From: Thermodesulfobacteriota bacterium
Lineage (GTDB): Bacteria > Desulfobacterota > Thermodesulfobacteria > Thermodesulfobacteriales > Thermodesulfobacteriaceae
Length of the DNA: 34,808 nt
Direction: 5' to 3'
NCBI GenBank assembly: GCA_030550555.1
Contig: JAUQPD010000019.1
Span: 1-34,808, forward strand
This document shows positions 25,149-34,616 of this stretch, piece by piece. The notes under the pieces were generated by a model. The model made no database searches, had not been told where the DNA came from, and saw nothing but the letters and a program-made list of their open reading frames with translations. The first letter of the stretch is position 1; every line of letters starts with the position of its first letter. The position numbers were made by a program, and so were the translations under genes.

Positions 25149-25319
25149 AAAACCTATTTTTTCTCTATCTGTTTAGCTATAGCCATGATGACTTTTGGGA
25201 AACAACATCCAGAAGTTGCTTTAGTAATAACGCTTGCCTTTGTTATTCAAGTTCAATCAGCTGCATGGTATGTTAGGTTTTCTGATAAAATTTTTGGACC
25301 GCCCATAAAAGCACAATAA
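25149..25319 (+). pseudogene. Remnant of a membrane transporter C-terminus (possibly bile-acid:sodium symporter/ACR3-like)
   Basis: The 24891-25376 gap holds no intact gene. From 25149 to the TAA at 25317-25319 one frame encodes about 56 residues that look like the end of a polytopic membrane protein: SICLAIAMMTFGKQHPEV, then ALVITLAFVIQVQSAAWYV and a short polar tail. The pattern of a small-residue helix, a loop with PEVAL and a last helix recalls the BASS/ACR3 carriers, at low to moderate confidence. An in-frame stop lies just upstream at 25146-25148. Protein-like fragments continue upstream in other frames (for example DPLIPLTFALRGDVDLQAC at about 25027-25083), which fits a gene broken by several frameshifts. 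The two ATGs at about 25183 have no ribosome binding site. Confidence 0.5.
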
Positions 25320-25342
25320 CACTTCAAATTCTACATCTTGTC

Positions 25343-25370
25343 TTGTCTTTGAGAAGTTTTAGTTTATAAT
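25343..25370 (+). promoter_or_regulatory. Promoter giving a predicted leaderless lysA mRNA
   Basis: TTGTCT (25343-25348), a 16-bp spacer, and a perfect TATAAT (25365-25370). The lysA ATG starts 6 nt after the -10 box, so the transcript should begin at or beside the A of the ATG. The GAGG at 25371-25374 is too close to the ATG to act as a ribosome binding site. Confidence 0.65.
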
Positions 25371-25376
25371 GAGGCC

Positions 25377-26639
25377 ATGCACTATTTCGTGTATCATAGT
25401 GGGGAACTTTATTGTGAAAGTTTGCCGATCAGAGTCCTTGTAGAAAAATTCGGAACTCCTCTGTATGTATATTCCGCAAAAACAATTAGAAGACACTTTA
25501 GAGTCTTTGATTCTGCCTTTTCTGAGATTGATCATCTAACCTGCTATTCAGTAAAGGCAAATTCCAATATTGGGATTCTTGCTCTCCTAGCACAAGAAGG
25601 TGCTGGGGCTGACATAGTGTCAGGAGGAGAGCTTTATAGGGCTATAAAAGCAGGAATACCTCCTAAAAAAATCGTTTTCTCTGGAGTAGGTAAGACCCCA
25701 GAAGAAATAGAGTTTGCCCTTAAGGAGAGAATACTCTTATTCAATGTTGAAAGTGGACAAGAACTAGAGACTCTTGGCGAGATTGCAAAGAGGTTAAAGA
25801 TTAGGGCTCCCTTTGCTTTAAGAGCCAATCCAGATGTTGATCCTAAGACCCATCCCTATATTTCAACTGGACTTCGCAAGAATAAATTTGGAGTTCCTGA
25901 AGAGGAGGTTATACCTCTCTATCTCAAGGCAAAGGAAAATCCTTATCTTGAACCACTTGGTATAGATGCTCACATTGGGTCTCAATTAACAACGGTATCT
26001 CCTTTCGTGGATGCCTTAAAAAGGCTTAGAAAACTTTGGGAAGAGCTTACATCTCTTGGTTTTGAGTTGAGGTATATTGACATCGGCGGTGGACTAGGTA
26101 TACCTTATGAAAATGAAGAACCCCCCCTTCCTGATGATTACTCAAAGGCAATCTTGGAAGTATTGAAGGGGCTTCCGGTGAGTTTAATATTGGAGCCAGG
26201 GAGAGTGATTGTAGGAAATGCGGGAATTCTTGTCACAAAAGTCCTCTATACGAAGTCCAATAGGGAAAAGAATTTTATCATAGTTGATGCAGGTATGAAT
26301 GACCTCATAAGACCTGCTCTTTATCAGGCCTACCACAAGATAATACCAGTTGTTGATAGAGAGGAAGAGGAGATTGTTGCTGATGTCGTTGGACCAGTAT
26401 GTGAGAGTGGAGACTTCTTTGCAAGGGATAGGAAAATCAAAAGAGTTAGACAGGGAGATCTTCTTGCAATTATGAGTGCTGGAGCCTATGGTTTTGTTAT
26501 GAGTTCTAATTACAACTCAAGATTGAGACCTGCAGAGGTTCTCGTTGATGGCGATCAATTTTTCCTAATAAGGAAAAGAGAAACCCTTGATGATTTAATA
26601 AGATTAGAGGAGATACCTGAATTTTACAGAACTCAATAG
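25377..26639 (+). CDS. lysA: Diaminopimelate decarboxylase
   Basis: 420 residues, PLP-dependent fold III decarboxylase that makes lysine from meso-diaminopimelate. The PLP lysine is in TCYSVKANSN near residue 60. GIDAHIGSQL near residue 200, the phosphate-binding YIDIGGGLGIPY near residue 239, EPGRVIVGNAG near residue 277 and the dimer-partner motif GPVCESGDFFARDR near residue 343 are all present. The start follows directly from the promoter and probably lacks a leader. queA begins immediately after the stop codon, so lysA, queA and perhaps the nuclease gene form one transcription unit. Confidence 0.96.
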   Translation: MHYFVYHSGELYCESLPIRVLVEKFGTPLYVYSAKTIRRHFRVFDSAFSEIDHLTCYSVKANSNIGILALLAQEGAGADIVSGGELYRAIKAGIPPKKIVFSGVGKTPEEIEFALKERILLFNVESGQELETLGEIAKRLKIRAPFALRANPDVDPKTHPYISTGLRKNKFGVPEEEVIPLYLKAKENPYLEPLGIDAHIGSQLTTVSPFVDALKRLRKLWEELTSLGFELRYIDIGGGLGIPYENEEPPLPDDYSKAILEVLKGLPVSLILEPGRVIVGNAGILVTKVLYTKSNREKNFIIVDAGMNDLIRPALYQAYHKIIPVVDREEEEIVADVVGPVCESGDFFARDRKIKRVRQGDLLAIMSAGAYGFVMSSNYNSRLRPAEVLVDGDQFFLIRKRETLDDLIRLEEIPEFYRTQ

Positions 26640-27692
26640 ATGCCTCAGATACCTCAGGAATACGATCTAAATTTTTATGATTATCAGCTTCCTGAAGAGC
26701 TCATAGCCTATTTCCCACCTGAGAAAAGGACTGAAAGTAGACTTCTTGTGATAAATCGTAAAACAGGGGAGCTCTTTTTTCATGACCAATTTTCCGAGAT
26801 TGAGACCTATTTTCATAGAGGAGATCTCCTTGTCTTAAACGATACTAAAGTGTTTCCTGCGAGATTGAAGGTCAAGAAGAAAACTGGTGGCGAGGTAGAA
26901 ATTCTACTCTTCAAAAAGCCAGTAGGATATCAATTTGAAACTATCGCCCTTGTCAAAGGCAAGAGACTTAGACCTGGCCTTGAACTCTTGCATGAAAGCA
27001 AGATATTAAAAGTTATCCTTTTAGAGTCTCTCGAGGGAGGTAAATTCAAGGTCCTACTTGAATCCAAGGAAAGTCCTCTTGAAGATTTGATTTATAAGCT
27101 TGGTCTTGTTCCGCTTCCGCCATATATTAAAAGAGAACCAGAAAAAATTGATATAGAGCGTTATCAAACTGTTTTTGCCAAAAAAGAAGGTTCCATTGCT
27201 GCTCCTACTGCAGGATTTCACTTTGATGAAGCTCTCCTTGAGACCCTTAAGCAAAAGGGTGTAGAGATTGCTTTTATAACTCTTCATGTGGGGTATGGCA
27301 CCTTTGCCCCCATAAAGCACAGAGATATCCGTCTGCATAGGGTTGAAGAAGAATATGTAACCGTGTCCGTTGAGACTGCAAAATTACTAAAGGAGGCAAA
27401 AGATCAGGGCAGACGAATAATTGCTGTTGGAACAACGGCAACTAGAACTCTTGAATTCCTAGCAAGGCGCAACTTTGAACCCTACGAAGGCCTCTGCGAT
27501 CTATATATCTATCCGGGATTTGAGTTTCAAGCGATTTCGGCCTTGGTGACTAACTTTCATCTTCCTAAATCGTCTCTCCTTCTCCTTGTTTGTGCCTTTG
27601 CTGGAAGAGACCTTATCCTTAAGGCATACAATGAAGCCATAAAAAGACGATATAGATTCTTTTCCTATGGTGATGCTACGTTTATACTTTAA
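26640..27692 (+). CDS. queA: S-adenosylmethionine:tRNA ribosyltransferase-isomerase
   Basis: 350 residues, typical for QueA, which transfers and isomerises the ribosyl group of SAM onto preQ1 in tRNA to make epoxyqueuosine. The N-terminus reads FYDYQLPEELIAYFPPEKR, followed by GDLLVLNDTKVFPARLKVKK. The active-site region AAPTAGFHFDEALLETLKQKG is near residue 185, HVGYGTFAPIKHRDIRLHRVEEE near 220 (both are split here by normal loops), and LVTNFHLPKSSLLLLVCAFAG near 302. The ATG follows the lysA stop with no gap. The AT-rich 25-bp spacer to the next gene contains two TATAAAAC repeats. Confidence 0.96.
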   Translation: MPQIPQEYDLNFYDYQLPEELIAYFPPEKRTESRLLVINRKTGELFFHDQFSEIETYFHRGDLLVLNDTKVFPARLKVKKKTGGEVEILLFKKPVGYQFETIALVKGKRLRPGLELLHESKILKVILLESLEGGKFKVLLESKESPLEDLIYKLGLVPLPPYIKREPEKIDIERYQTVFAKKEGSIAAPTAGFHFDEALLETLKQKGVEIAFITLHVGYGTFAPIKHRDIRLHRVEEEYVTVSVETAKLLKEAKDQGRRIIAVGTTATRTLEFLARRNFEPYEGLCDLYIYPGFEFQAISALVTNFHLPKSSLLLLVCAFAGRDLILKAYNEAIKRRYRFFSYGDATFIL

Positions 27693-27717
27693 AACTATAA
27701 AACAAAAAGTATAAAAC

Positions 27718-29707
<1,990 letters not shown>

Positions 29708-29710
29708 CTA

Positions 29711-29738
29711 AGAATAACCAATAGCTTCCAAATTGCAA
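29711..29738 (-). promoter_or_regulatory. Weak candidate promoter of serS with leaderless spacing
   Basis: TTGCAA, 16 bp, TATTCT on the minus strand, with 6 nt between the -10 box and the ATG at 29704. Both boxes are imperfect, so this is supported mainly by its spacing matching the other leaderless candidates. Confidence 0.35.
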
Positions 29739-29750
29739 GAGCTTTGAAGA

Positions 29751-30443
29751 TTAGAATCTTCTTATTAAGGTAGCAGAGGGAAGATGCCTTTTTAGTTCTT
29801 CATAAATCAAAAGATACTCCTCTTCAGTGTAGGGCTTACAAGCCTTTCCTGAAAGGTTCTTTTCTGGAAGATATTTCTGAAGGGCAATCATCCTAAAGGG
29901 TTGCAAATAGGGGACAAGGTCCCTTATGTTTTCTCTGTCGATATATGGCGGATAAAGAGTAATTCTAATCTCAATCATATCAGAATAGCCCTGAAGAACT
30001 CTCAAGGTCTCTGCAATCTTTGAAAAATTGCCTCCTAGCTCAGAGTATCTCTCAGGAGTCGTCTTAAGATCGAGAGCAACAAAGTCAATGAGATCCTCGG
30101 AAAGTAGCACGCCCAGAAGTTCAGGATTTGACCCGTTTGTGTCAAGTTTTATAGGATGATTAAGATAGGTCTTAAGCTTTTCTAAGAAATTAATTAGTCG
30201 CTCACCCCATATAGTTGGCTCTCCACCTGTAATTACAACACCTTGTATAAAATTTTCTCTTTCCTTTAATTTTGATATAATTTCCTCTTCAGCTATATTT
30301 GGAAGTTTTCTATAATATTCAGGTAGAACTAGTTCAATATTATAACAATATGGACATCTAAAATTACATCCATAGGTATAAATGACAGAAGCAATTTTCT
30401 CAGGATAATCTACAAGACTTGTTCCTCTAAAACCTTTAATCAT
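29751..30443 (-). CDS. Radical SAM activating enzyme of anaerobic ribonucleotide reductase (NrdG2-like)
   Basis: 230 residues starting IKGFRGTSLVDYPEKIASV, the usual start of the NrdG2 type. The radical SAM cysteines are C26, C30 and C33 in YGCNFRCPYCYN. GVVITGGEPT near residue 72 is the SAM-binding GGE motif. It generates the glycyl radical in class III ribonucleotide reductase, consistent with an anaerobic host; other activase roles are possible because no nrdD is in the window. Its ATG overlaps the end of panB by 8 bp, so it is the last gene of a ruvB-panB-activase unit. Confidence 0.88.
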   Translation of the reverse strand: MIKGFRGTSLVDYPEKIASVIYTYGCNFRCPYCYNIELVLPEYYRKLPNIAEEEIISKLKERENFIQGVVITGGEPTIWGERLINFLEKLKTYLNHPIKLDTNGSNPELLGVLLSEDLIDFVALDLKTTPERYSELGGNFSKIAETLRVLQGYSDMIEIRITLYPPYIDRENIRDLVPYLQPFRMIALQKYLPEKNLSGKACKPYTEEEYLLIYEELKRHLPSATLIRRF

Positions 30444-31281
30444 AAATCTTCCTCAACTCTTCTATAATTTCTTGTGAAACTGTAAAAGAATGTTCCCTAT
30501 TTGGGAAATTCTTTTCTTTGACATCCTTAACATAAGAACTTAAAGCATCTCTAAAAAGTTCGTATCCATTAATATAGCTTTTGACAAATTTAGGTCTGAT
30601 ATTCGGAAAGAGTCCGACTACGTCATGAAAAACTAAGATTTGACCATCGGTCTTTGGTCCAGCACCTATTCCAATTGTAGGAATTTTTACTTTTTCTGTT
30701 ATATATTCTGATAGCTCAGAGGGGATGCATTCAAGCACAATTGCAAAGACTCCAGCTTTCTCCAGGGCAAGGGCCGAGTCCAAAATGTCTTTCGCAATTT
30801 CAAGGTTTTTCCCTCTGACTTTAAGGCCTCCAATTTCCATACTTCTTTGTGGAGTAACTCCTATATGCCCCATAACAGGAATTCCAGCACGAACAATTGC
30901 TTCAACTATGGGAACAACTTCAAGGCCTCCCTCTATTTTTACGCCATGACATCTTCCCTCCTTAATAAAGAGCCCTGCATTATAAATAGCCTGTTCCTTA
31001 GAGACCTGATAACTCAAAAAAGGCATATCTCCTATTCGAAGTGTCTTTTCTGCGCCCCTTGAAACTGCCTTACAAAAAAGCAGAATCTCATCCATTGTTA
31101 TAGGAAAGGTATCAGGATGTCCCAACATGACCATACTTGCTGAATCACCAATTAAGATAAAATCTACGCCTGTTTCTTCAGCAAGGCGAGCAGATATGTA
31201 GTCATAGGCGGTTATCCCTACAATTTTTTCTTTGCCTTTTTTGTCTACCAATTGATGAGGACTAAGTTGGAAAAGCGACAT
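30436..31281 (-). CDS. panB: 3-methyl-2-oxobutanoate hydroxymethyltransferase
   Basis: I chose the ATG at 31281 (281 residues, near the family's usual 265-280) because it lies 1 bp after the ruvB stop, and the longer form from 31362 would add 27 residues that overlap ruvB. Motifs are GITAYDYISARLAEETGVDF, DSASMVMLGHPDT, the metal/substrate segments VKIEGG and GHIGVTPQ, and IGIGAGPKTDGQILVFHD. The enzyme adds a one-carbon unit from methylene-tetrahydrofolate to 2-oxoisovalerate, the first step of pantothenate and CoA synthesis. The spacing implies translational coupling with ruvB, although the functions are unrelated. Confidence 0.95.
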   Translation of the reverse strand: MSLFQLSPHQLVDKKGKEKIVGITAYDYISARLAEETGVDFILIGDSASMVMLGHPDTFPITMDEILLFCKAVSRGAEKTLRIGDMPFLSYQVSKEQAIYNAGLFIKEGRCHGVKIEGGLEVVPIVEAIVRAGIPVMGHIGVTPQRSMEIGGLKVRGKNLEIAKDILDSALALEKAGVFAIVLECIPSELSEYITEKVKIPTIGIGAGPKTDGQILVFHDVVGLFPNIRPKFVKSYINGYELFRDALSSYVKDVKEKNFPNREHSFTVSQEIIEELRKIYD

Positions 31282-31282
31282 C

Positions 31283-32245
31283 TTATATAGCCCTCTCAAG
31301 GAGATATTTTTTTCCAAGAGGGGTGAGGATTCTACCTCTTCGTGTTCTTGCAAGAAGACCAAGTCTAATTAAGGCAGGTTCATAGATTGTTTCAAACTCT
31401 TCAGGACTTAAGTGGGCAGAGAGTGCAAGAGATTGAGCACCAACTGGACCTCCATTAAAATCCTTATAGAGCACTAAAAGGCAACGTCTATCCTCAGGAG
31501 TCAAACCCCATTCGTCAATTTCTAGAAGATTAAAAAATTCTCTCACTTTCTCAAAGTTCACTCTTCTGATCCCTGCTAATTCTTGATTGTCAAGGGCAAT
31601 AAGAAAGTCTTTTAGTCTTTTTAGGAGATTTAGTGCCTGACGGGGGATCCCCTTTGCTCCTCTTGCAAGCCTCTTTGCAACTTCTTCCTCAAGCTCAAGC
31701 CCCCAAAGCCTTCCAACCTTTTTTACAATCCTTTCCAGTTCTTTTTCCTTGTAATAATCTAATTTAAATGTAAGCTGAAAACGATCCAGCAAAGGTCCAA
31801 GAAGAAGATTTGGTTTATTTGTAGCACAAATTAGAGCAAAGCGAGGAAGACTAAGTCTTATAGTCCTTGCCCCTTGATTTTTGCCAATCACAATATCTAA
31901 AGCAAAATCTTCCATTGCAGAATAGAGAATCTCTTGACAAGGCTTGGGCATACGATGAATTTCATCTATAAATAAGATATCGCCCTCTTCAAGATTAGTT
32001 AAGATACCAGCAACTGAGCCAGGTTTATCAAGAACTGGACCAGAGGTAATTTTTATATCTCTCCCTAGTTCATTGGCAATAATTCTAGCAAGTGTTGTTT
32101 TGCCAAGTCCTGGAGCCCCAATAAAAAGTGTGTGAGGAAAGAAGCCACCTTGCTTCTTTGCTGAGTCTATGTAAATAGCAAGCTCCTTCTTAATCCTGCT
32201 CTGACCAATGAATTCCTCTAAGCTCTTTGGCCTATACTCCCACAT
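31283..32245 (-). CDS. ruvB: Holliday junction branch-migration ATPase RuvB, divergent
   Basis: 320 residues. The N-terminal YRPKSLEEFIGQ, Walker A IGAPGLGKTTLA near residue 42 (usually GPPGLGKTT), Walker B ILFIDEIHRM near residue 89, the arginine-finger region PLLDRFQ, and sensor 2 GIPRQALNLLKR all match RuvB. The C-terminal winged helix has GGPVGAQSLAL and YEPALIRLGLLARTRRGR. The sensor 1 region, usually GATTRAGLL, is CATNKPNLL here, which is unusual. RuvB hexamers drive branch migration with RuvA. A TTGACA promoter lies in the 61-bp gap after comF. panB follows with 1 bp between. Confidence 0.92.
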   Translation of the reverse strand: MWEYRPKSLEEFIGQSRIKKELAIYIDSAKKQGGFFPHTLFIGAPGLGKTTLARIIANELGRDIKITSGPVLDKPGSVAGILTNLEEGDILFIDEIHRMPKPCQEILYSAMEDFALDIVIGKNQGARTIRLSLPRFALICATNKPNLLLGPLLDRFQLTFKLDYYKEKELERIVKKVGRLWGLELEEEVAKRLARGAKGIPRQALNLLKRLKDFLIALDNQELAGIRRVNFEKVREFFNLLEIDEWGLTPEDRRCLLVLYKDFNGGPVGAQSLALSAHLSPEEFETIYEPALIRLGLLARTRRGRILTPLGKKYLLERAI

Positions 32246-32258
32246 CCTGCCCTAAGTT

Positions 32259-32286
32259 ATTTAAACGATTTTGTCCTATCTGTCAA
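32259..32286 (-). promoter_or_regulatory. Candidate promoter of the ruvB-panB-activase unit
   Basis: Minus strand: perfect TTGACA (32286-32281), 16 bp, TTAAAT (32264-32259), a 4/6 -10 match. The leader would be only a few nucleotides with a short AGGG element before the ATG at 32245. Confidence 0.45.
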
Positions 32287-32306
32287 TAGAGATCTGAGAT
32301 TGAAAG

Positions 32307-33014
32307 CTATGCACGTGCAACTGCAAGAACATGGACCTCTCTTGCTCCGGCATCCTTAAGGGCTCTTGATGCCTCTTTAAGAGTTTCACCTGTTGTCATC
32401 ACGTCATCAAGAAGAAGAACTTTTTTTCCCACCAAGGAAATCCTCACAGCAAAGGCATCCTTGACATTTTTCTTTCTCTCTGAGAAGGAGAGTTCACTTT
32501 GAGGAAAGGTATAACGAATTCTCTGGAGATAATCTCTCTGTAAGCGGACTCCCATAAATCCCCAAAGTATAAGAAGACTCTGGTTGTAGCCTCTCTCCCT
32601 TTCTCGCAAAGGGTGAAGAGGTATAGGAAGCACTACATCATAATGTTTTGGATCTACGGGGAGAATGTTTCGCAGAAGTCTACCTAGCTGATATGAAAGT
32701 GCATAGTCCTCATTGAATTTTGTCTGGAGAATCAATTCTCTAATCGGAGATTCATATTTGAAGGCAAGAAAGACTCTGTCAAAGGGTGGTTTTTCAGAAA
32801 GACAGTTTCCACAAAAGTTAAGCTCTTCCTGTGAAAAATTTTGGAGGAGACTTTCATTTAATGGCGTTCCACAGGTCCTACAATAGGCCTTTAGAATAGG
32901 AAGACTCTTAAGACAGGATATACAATAGAGAGCCTCTTCAGCAGATAGAGAACCTTTACATCTGAGGCAAAAAGAGGGAAAGAGGAAGTTAATTATTTCT
33001 TGAAAAATTTTCAC
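32307..33014 (-). CDS. ComF-family phosphoribosyltransferase-like protein
   Basis: 235 residues. The N-terminus has Cys pairs of a zinc-ribbon (CLRCKGSL, CISC, CRTCGTP, CGNC, about residues 17-65). The C-terminal phosphoribosyltransferase fold ends with the PRPP loop KKVLLLDDVMTTGETL near residue 197, and HPLRERERGYNQ near 136 is the family signature. ComF proteins support natural transformation in several bacteria and interact with the DNA-uptake helicase machinery; the biochemical role is not settled. The start overlaps the upstream peptidase gene by 26 bp. Together with the ComM-type gene at the other end of the window it is a weak hint of competence. Confidence 0.88.
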   Translation of the reverse strand: MKIFQEIINFLFPSFCLRCKGSLSAEEALYCISCLKSLPILKAYCRTCGTPLNESLLQNFSQEELNFCGNCLSEKPPFDRVFLAFKYESPIRELILQTKFNEDYALSYQLGRLLRNILPVDPKHYDVVLPIPLHPLRERERGYNQSLLILWGFMGVRLQRDYLQRIRYTFPQSELSFSERKKNVKDAFAVRISLVGKKVLLLDDVMTTGETLKEASRALKDAGAREVHVLAVARA

Positions 33015-34137
33015 TATAAACTCGAATGATTTCTAAGGTTAAGCGGGCAGAAGCAATTAGATCACTTATCTTGATAAACTCTTCAGTTGTGTGGACTTTT
33101 TGCATGCCTGTCCCAAGGATAAAGGTCTTAATTCCTCTTTCATTGAAGACATTGGCATCAGAACCGCCTTCTTTCTTGCGAAAGGTAAGTTCAAGGCCTG
33201 CCCTTCTTCCAGCTTCAATTAGGAGCTTTGCCTCTTGACTATCCTCTGGAATATGAAAGGCTTGAAAAACCGAATTAAACTCTATTTTGTAGTCTGGTAA
33301 GTTTCCAATCTTTTGAGGATAATTTCTAATTATCTCCTCAGTCACCTTTAGAATCTCTTCTTTAAGAGCCTGTAATTTCTCTTCCTTATGACTTCTCATT
33401 TCTCCTTCTACGAAAGCCAGATCAGGCACCACATTTACATAGGCACCACCATTGATCTTCCCTATGTTCATTGTTGTCTCTTCATCAAGACGCCCAGTAG
33501 GAAGGTTAACTACAACCTGAGCAAGGAGTTTTATAGCATTAATGCCCTTTTCTGGCTCAAGTCCTGCATGGGCTGATTTGCCATACACCTTAAGTAAGAA
33601 TTGATAGGAAGAAGGAGCTCTATTAATGACTTCATGTGGATTCTCAGAGTCCAGTACGAAACCAAGCTTTGATTCAATCAGGCGATAGTCTAAATACTTT
33701 GCTCCAAGCAGACCGATCTCCTCACAAGTGGTAAATACAAGTTCAATAGGTGGTGAGGCAATATCATTTTCTTTGATTACTCTGGCAATCTCAACAAGGA
33801 CCGCGATCCCTGCCTTATCATCTGCTCCTAAGATGGTCTTTCCACTGCTTCTTATAACCCCATCTTCCTCAATGACTTCTACTCCTTCACAGGGACCAAC
33901 TGTATCAAGATGGGCACAAAACATAAGAGGAGGAATATTGAGCTTTCCTGGAATTTTTACAATAAGATTTCCTACCTCTGAGCCAGTATTCTCTCCAGAT
34001 TTGTCAAAGAAGGAGGGAAAGCCAAGGGCCTCAAAGAGATCCGCAAGATAGTAGGCTAACTTTCCTTCCTTCTTTGAGGGGCTCTCTATGGTTAGTAAAG
34101 TCTTAAACTCAAGAAGTAATCTCTCTATGTCAATCAT
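32989..34137 (-). CDS. M20-family metallopeptidase, PepT-like
   Basis: 382 residues. Metal ligands and catalytic residues of the M20 clan are present: H76 and D78 in FCAHLDTVGP, the bridging Asp in LGADDKAG (about 105-108), the catalytic and metal Glu pair in TTCEEIGLL (139-140), D in VLDSENP near residue 170, and a late His in VHTTEEFI near residue 350. The GGSDANVFNERGI stretch and overall length place it with PepT-like tripeptide aminopeptidases, but other dipeptidase or deacylase activities cannot be excluded. It starts 22 bp after the acyP stop and overlaps comF, so acyP, the peptidase and comF are probably one transcript. Confidence 0.88.
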   Translation of the reverse strand: MIDIERLLLEFKTLLTIESPSKKEGKLAYYLADLFEALGFPSFFDKSGENTGSEVGNLIVKIPGKLNIPPLMFCAHLDTVGPCEGVEVIEEDGVIRSSGKTILGADDKAGIAVLVEIARVIKENDIASPPIELVFTTCEEIGLLGAKYLDYRLIESKLGFVLDSENPHEVINRAPSSYQFLLKVYGKSAHAGLEPEKGINAIKLLAQVVVNLPTGRLDEETTMNIGKINGGAYVNVVPDLAFVEGEMRSHKEEKLQALKEEILKVTEEIIRNYPQKIGNLPDYKIEFNSVFQAFHIPEDSQEAKLLIEAGRRAGLELTFRKKEGGSDANVFNERGIKTFILGTGMQKVHTTEEFIKISDLIASARLTLEIIRVYSENFSRNN

Positions 34138-34159
34138 TTTTTGTCCTGAGAGATTTTAA

Positions 34160-34435
34160 CTAATATCTAATTGAAAAATCTTTAAATTCTCCTCTATAAG
34201 GCTCTTCCTCCACTTCTACGGAAGTTACTTTAGATGAGGGAGAACCGCGATGGCACCACTTAATCATTTCCTCAACTGCCTCAGCAGGCCCCTCAAAGAG
34301 AGCTTCCACCCTCCCATCAGGGAGATTCCGAACCCATCCCTTTATTCCAAGTTTATCTGCCTCTTCCTTAGTGTAGGCCCTAAAAAATACTCCCTGAACT
34401 TTCCCAGAAATGTAAACCCTTACCCTCCTCATCAT
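34160..34435 (-). CDS. acyP: Acylphosphatase
   Basis: 91 residues, full length. The catalytic R19 (QGVFFRAYT) and N37 (GWVRNLPDG) of the acylphosphatase fold are both present, with the usual VRVYISGKVQGV start. It hydrolyses acyl phosphates such as acetyl or carbamoyl phosphate. The start is either 34435 or the next codon, also ATG. No ribosome binding site lies upstream, and a strong promoter ends 7 nt before the first ATG, so the mRNA is predicted to be leaderless. It is the first gene of the acyP-peptidase-comF run. Confidence 0.94.
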   Translation of the reverse strand: MMRRVRVYISGKVQGVFFRAYTKEEADKLGIKGWVRNLPDGRVEALFEGPAEAVEEMIKWCHRGSPSSKVTSVEVEEEPYRGEFKDFSIRY

Positions 34436-34442
34436 ATTTATT

Positions 34443-34471
34443 TTTATACCACTTTCTTATTTCCAAGTCAA
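34443..34471 (-). promoter_or_regulatory. Strong promoter giving a predicted leaderless acyP mRNA
   Basis: Minus strand: TTGACT (34471-34466), exactly 17 bp, TATAAA (34448-34443). Seven nucleotides separate the -10 from the ATG at 34435. Confidence 0.72.
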
Positions 34472-34520
34472 GGGACTTTGAGAGGGTGTTCTATAAAAGT
34501 CAGCCACCCCAAAAGTTTAT

Positions 34521-34545
34521 CAAAAAGAGGGGACAAAGCTCCCCT
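34521..34545 (-). terminator. Rho-independent terminator of the coiled-coil gene
   Basis: On the minus strand AGGGGA (34545-34540) pairs with TCCCCT (34533-34528) around a 6-nt loop, followed by CTTTTTG (34527-34521). It lies about 70 bp after the stop of the repeat-containing gene and upstream of the acyP promoter. The stem is short, so confidence is moderate. Confidence 0.55.
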
Positions 34546-34616
34546 GCAAAATAGAAAAAGGATAGTAACTAAGGAAATTTAAGAATGGAGAGTGGATTTA
34601 TAAGTATAAATTGAAC

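Noticed and set aside
31282-31362. 27-residue N-terminal extension of PanB
   Set aside because: It overlaps the ruvB coding region and is absent from the family; the ATG at 31281 sits 1 bp after the ruvB stop.
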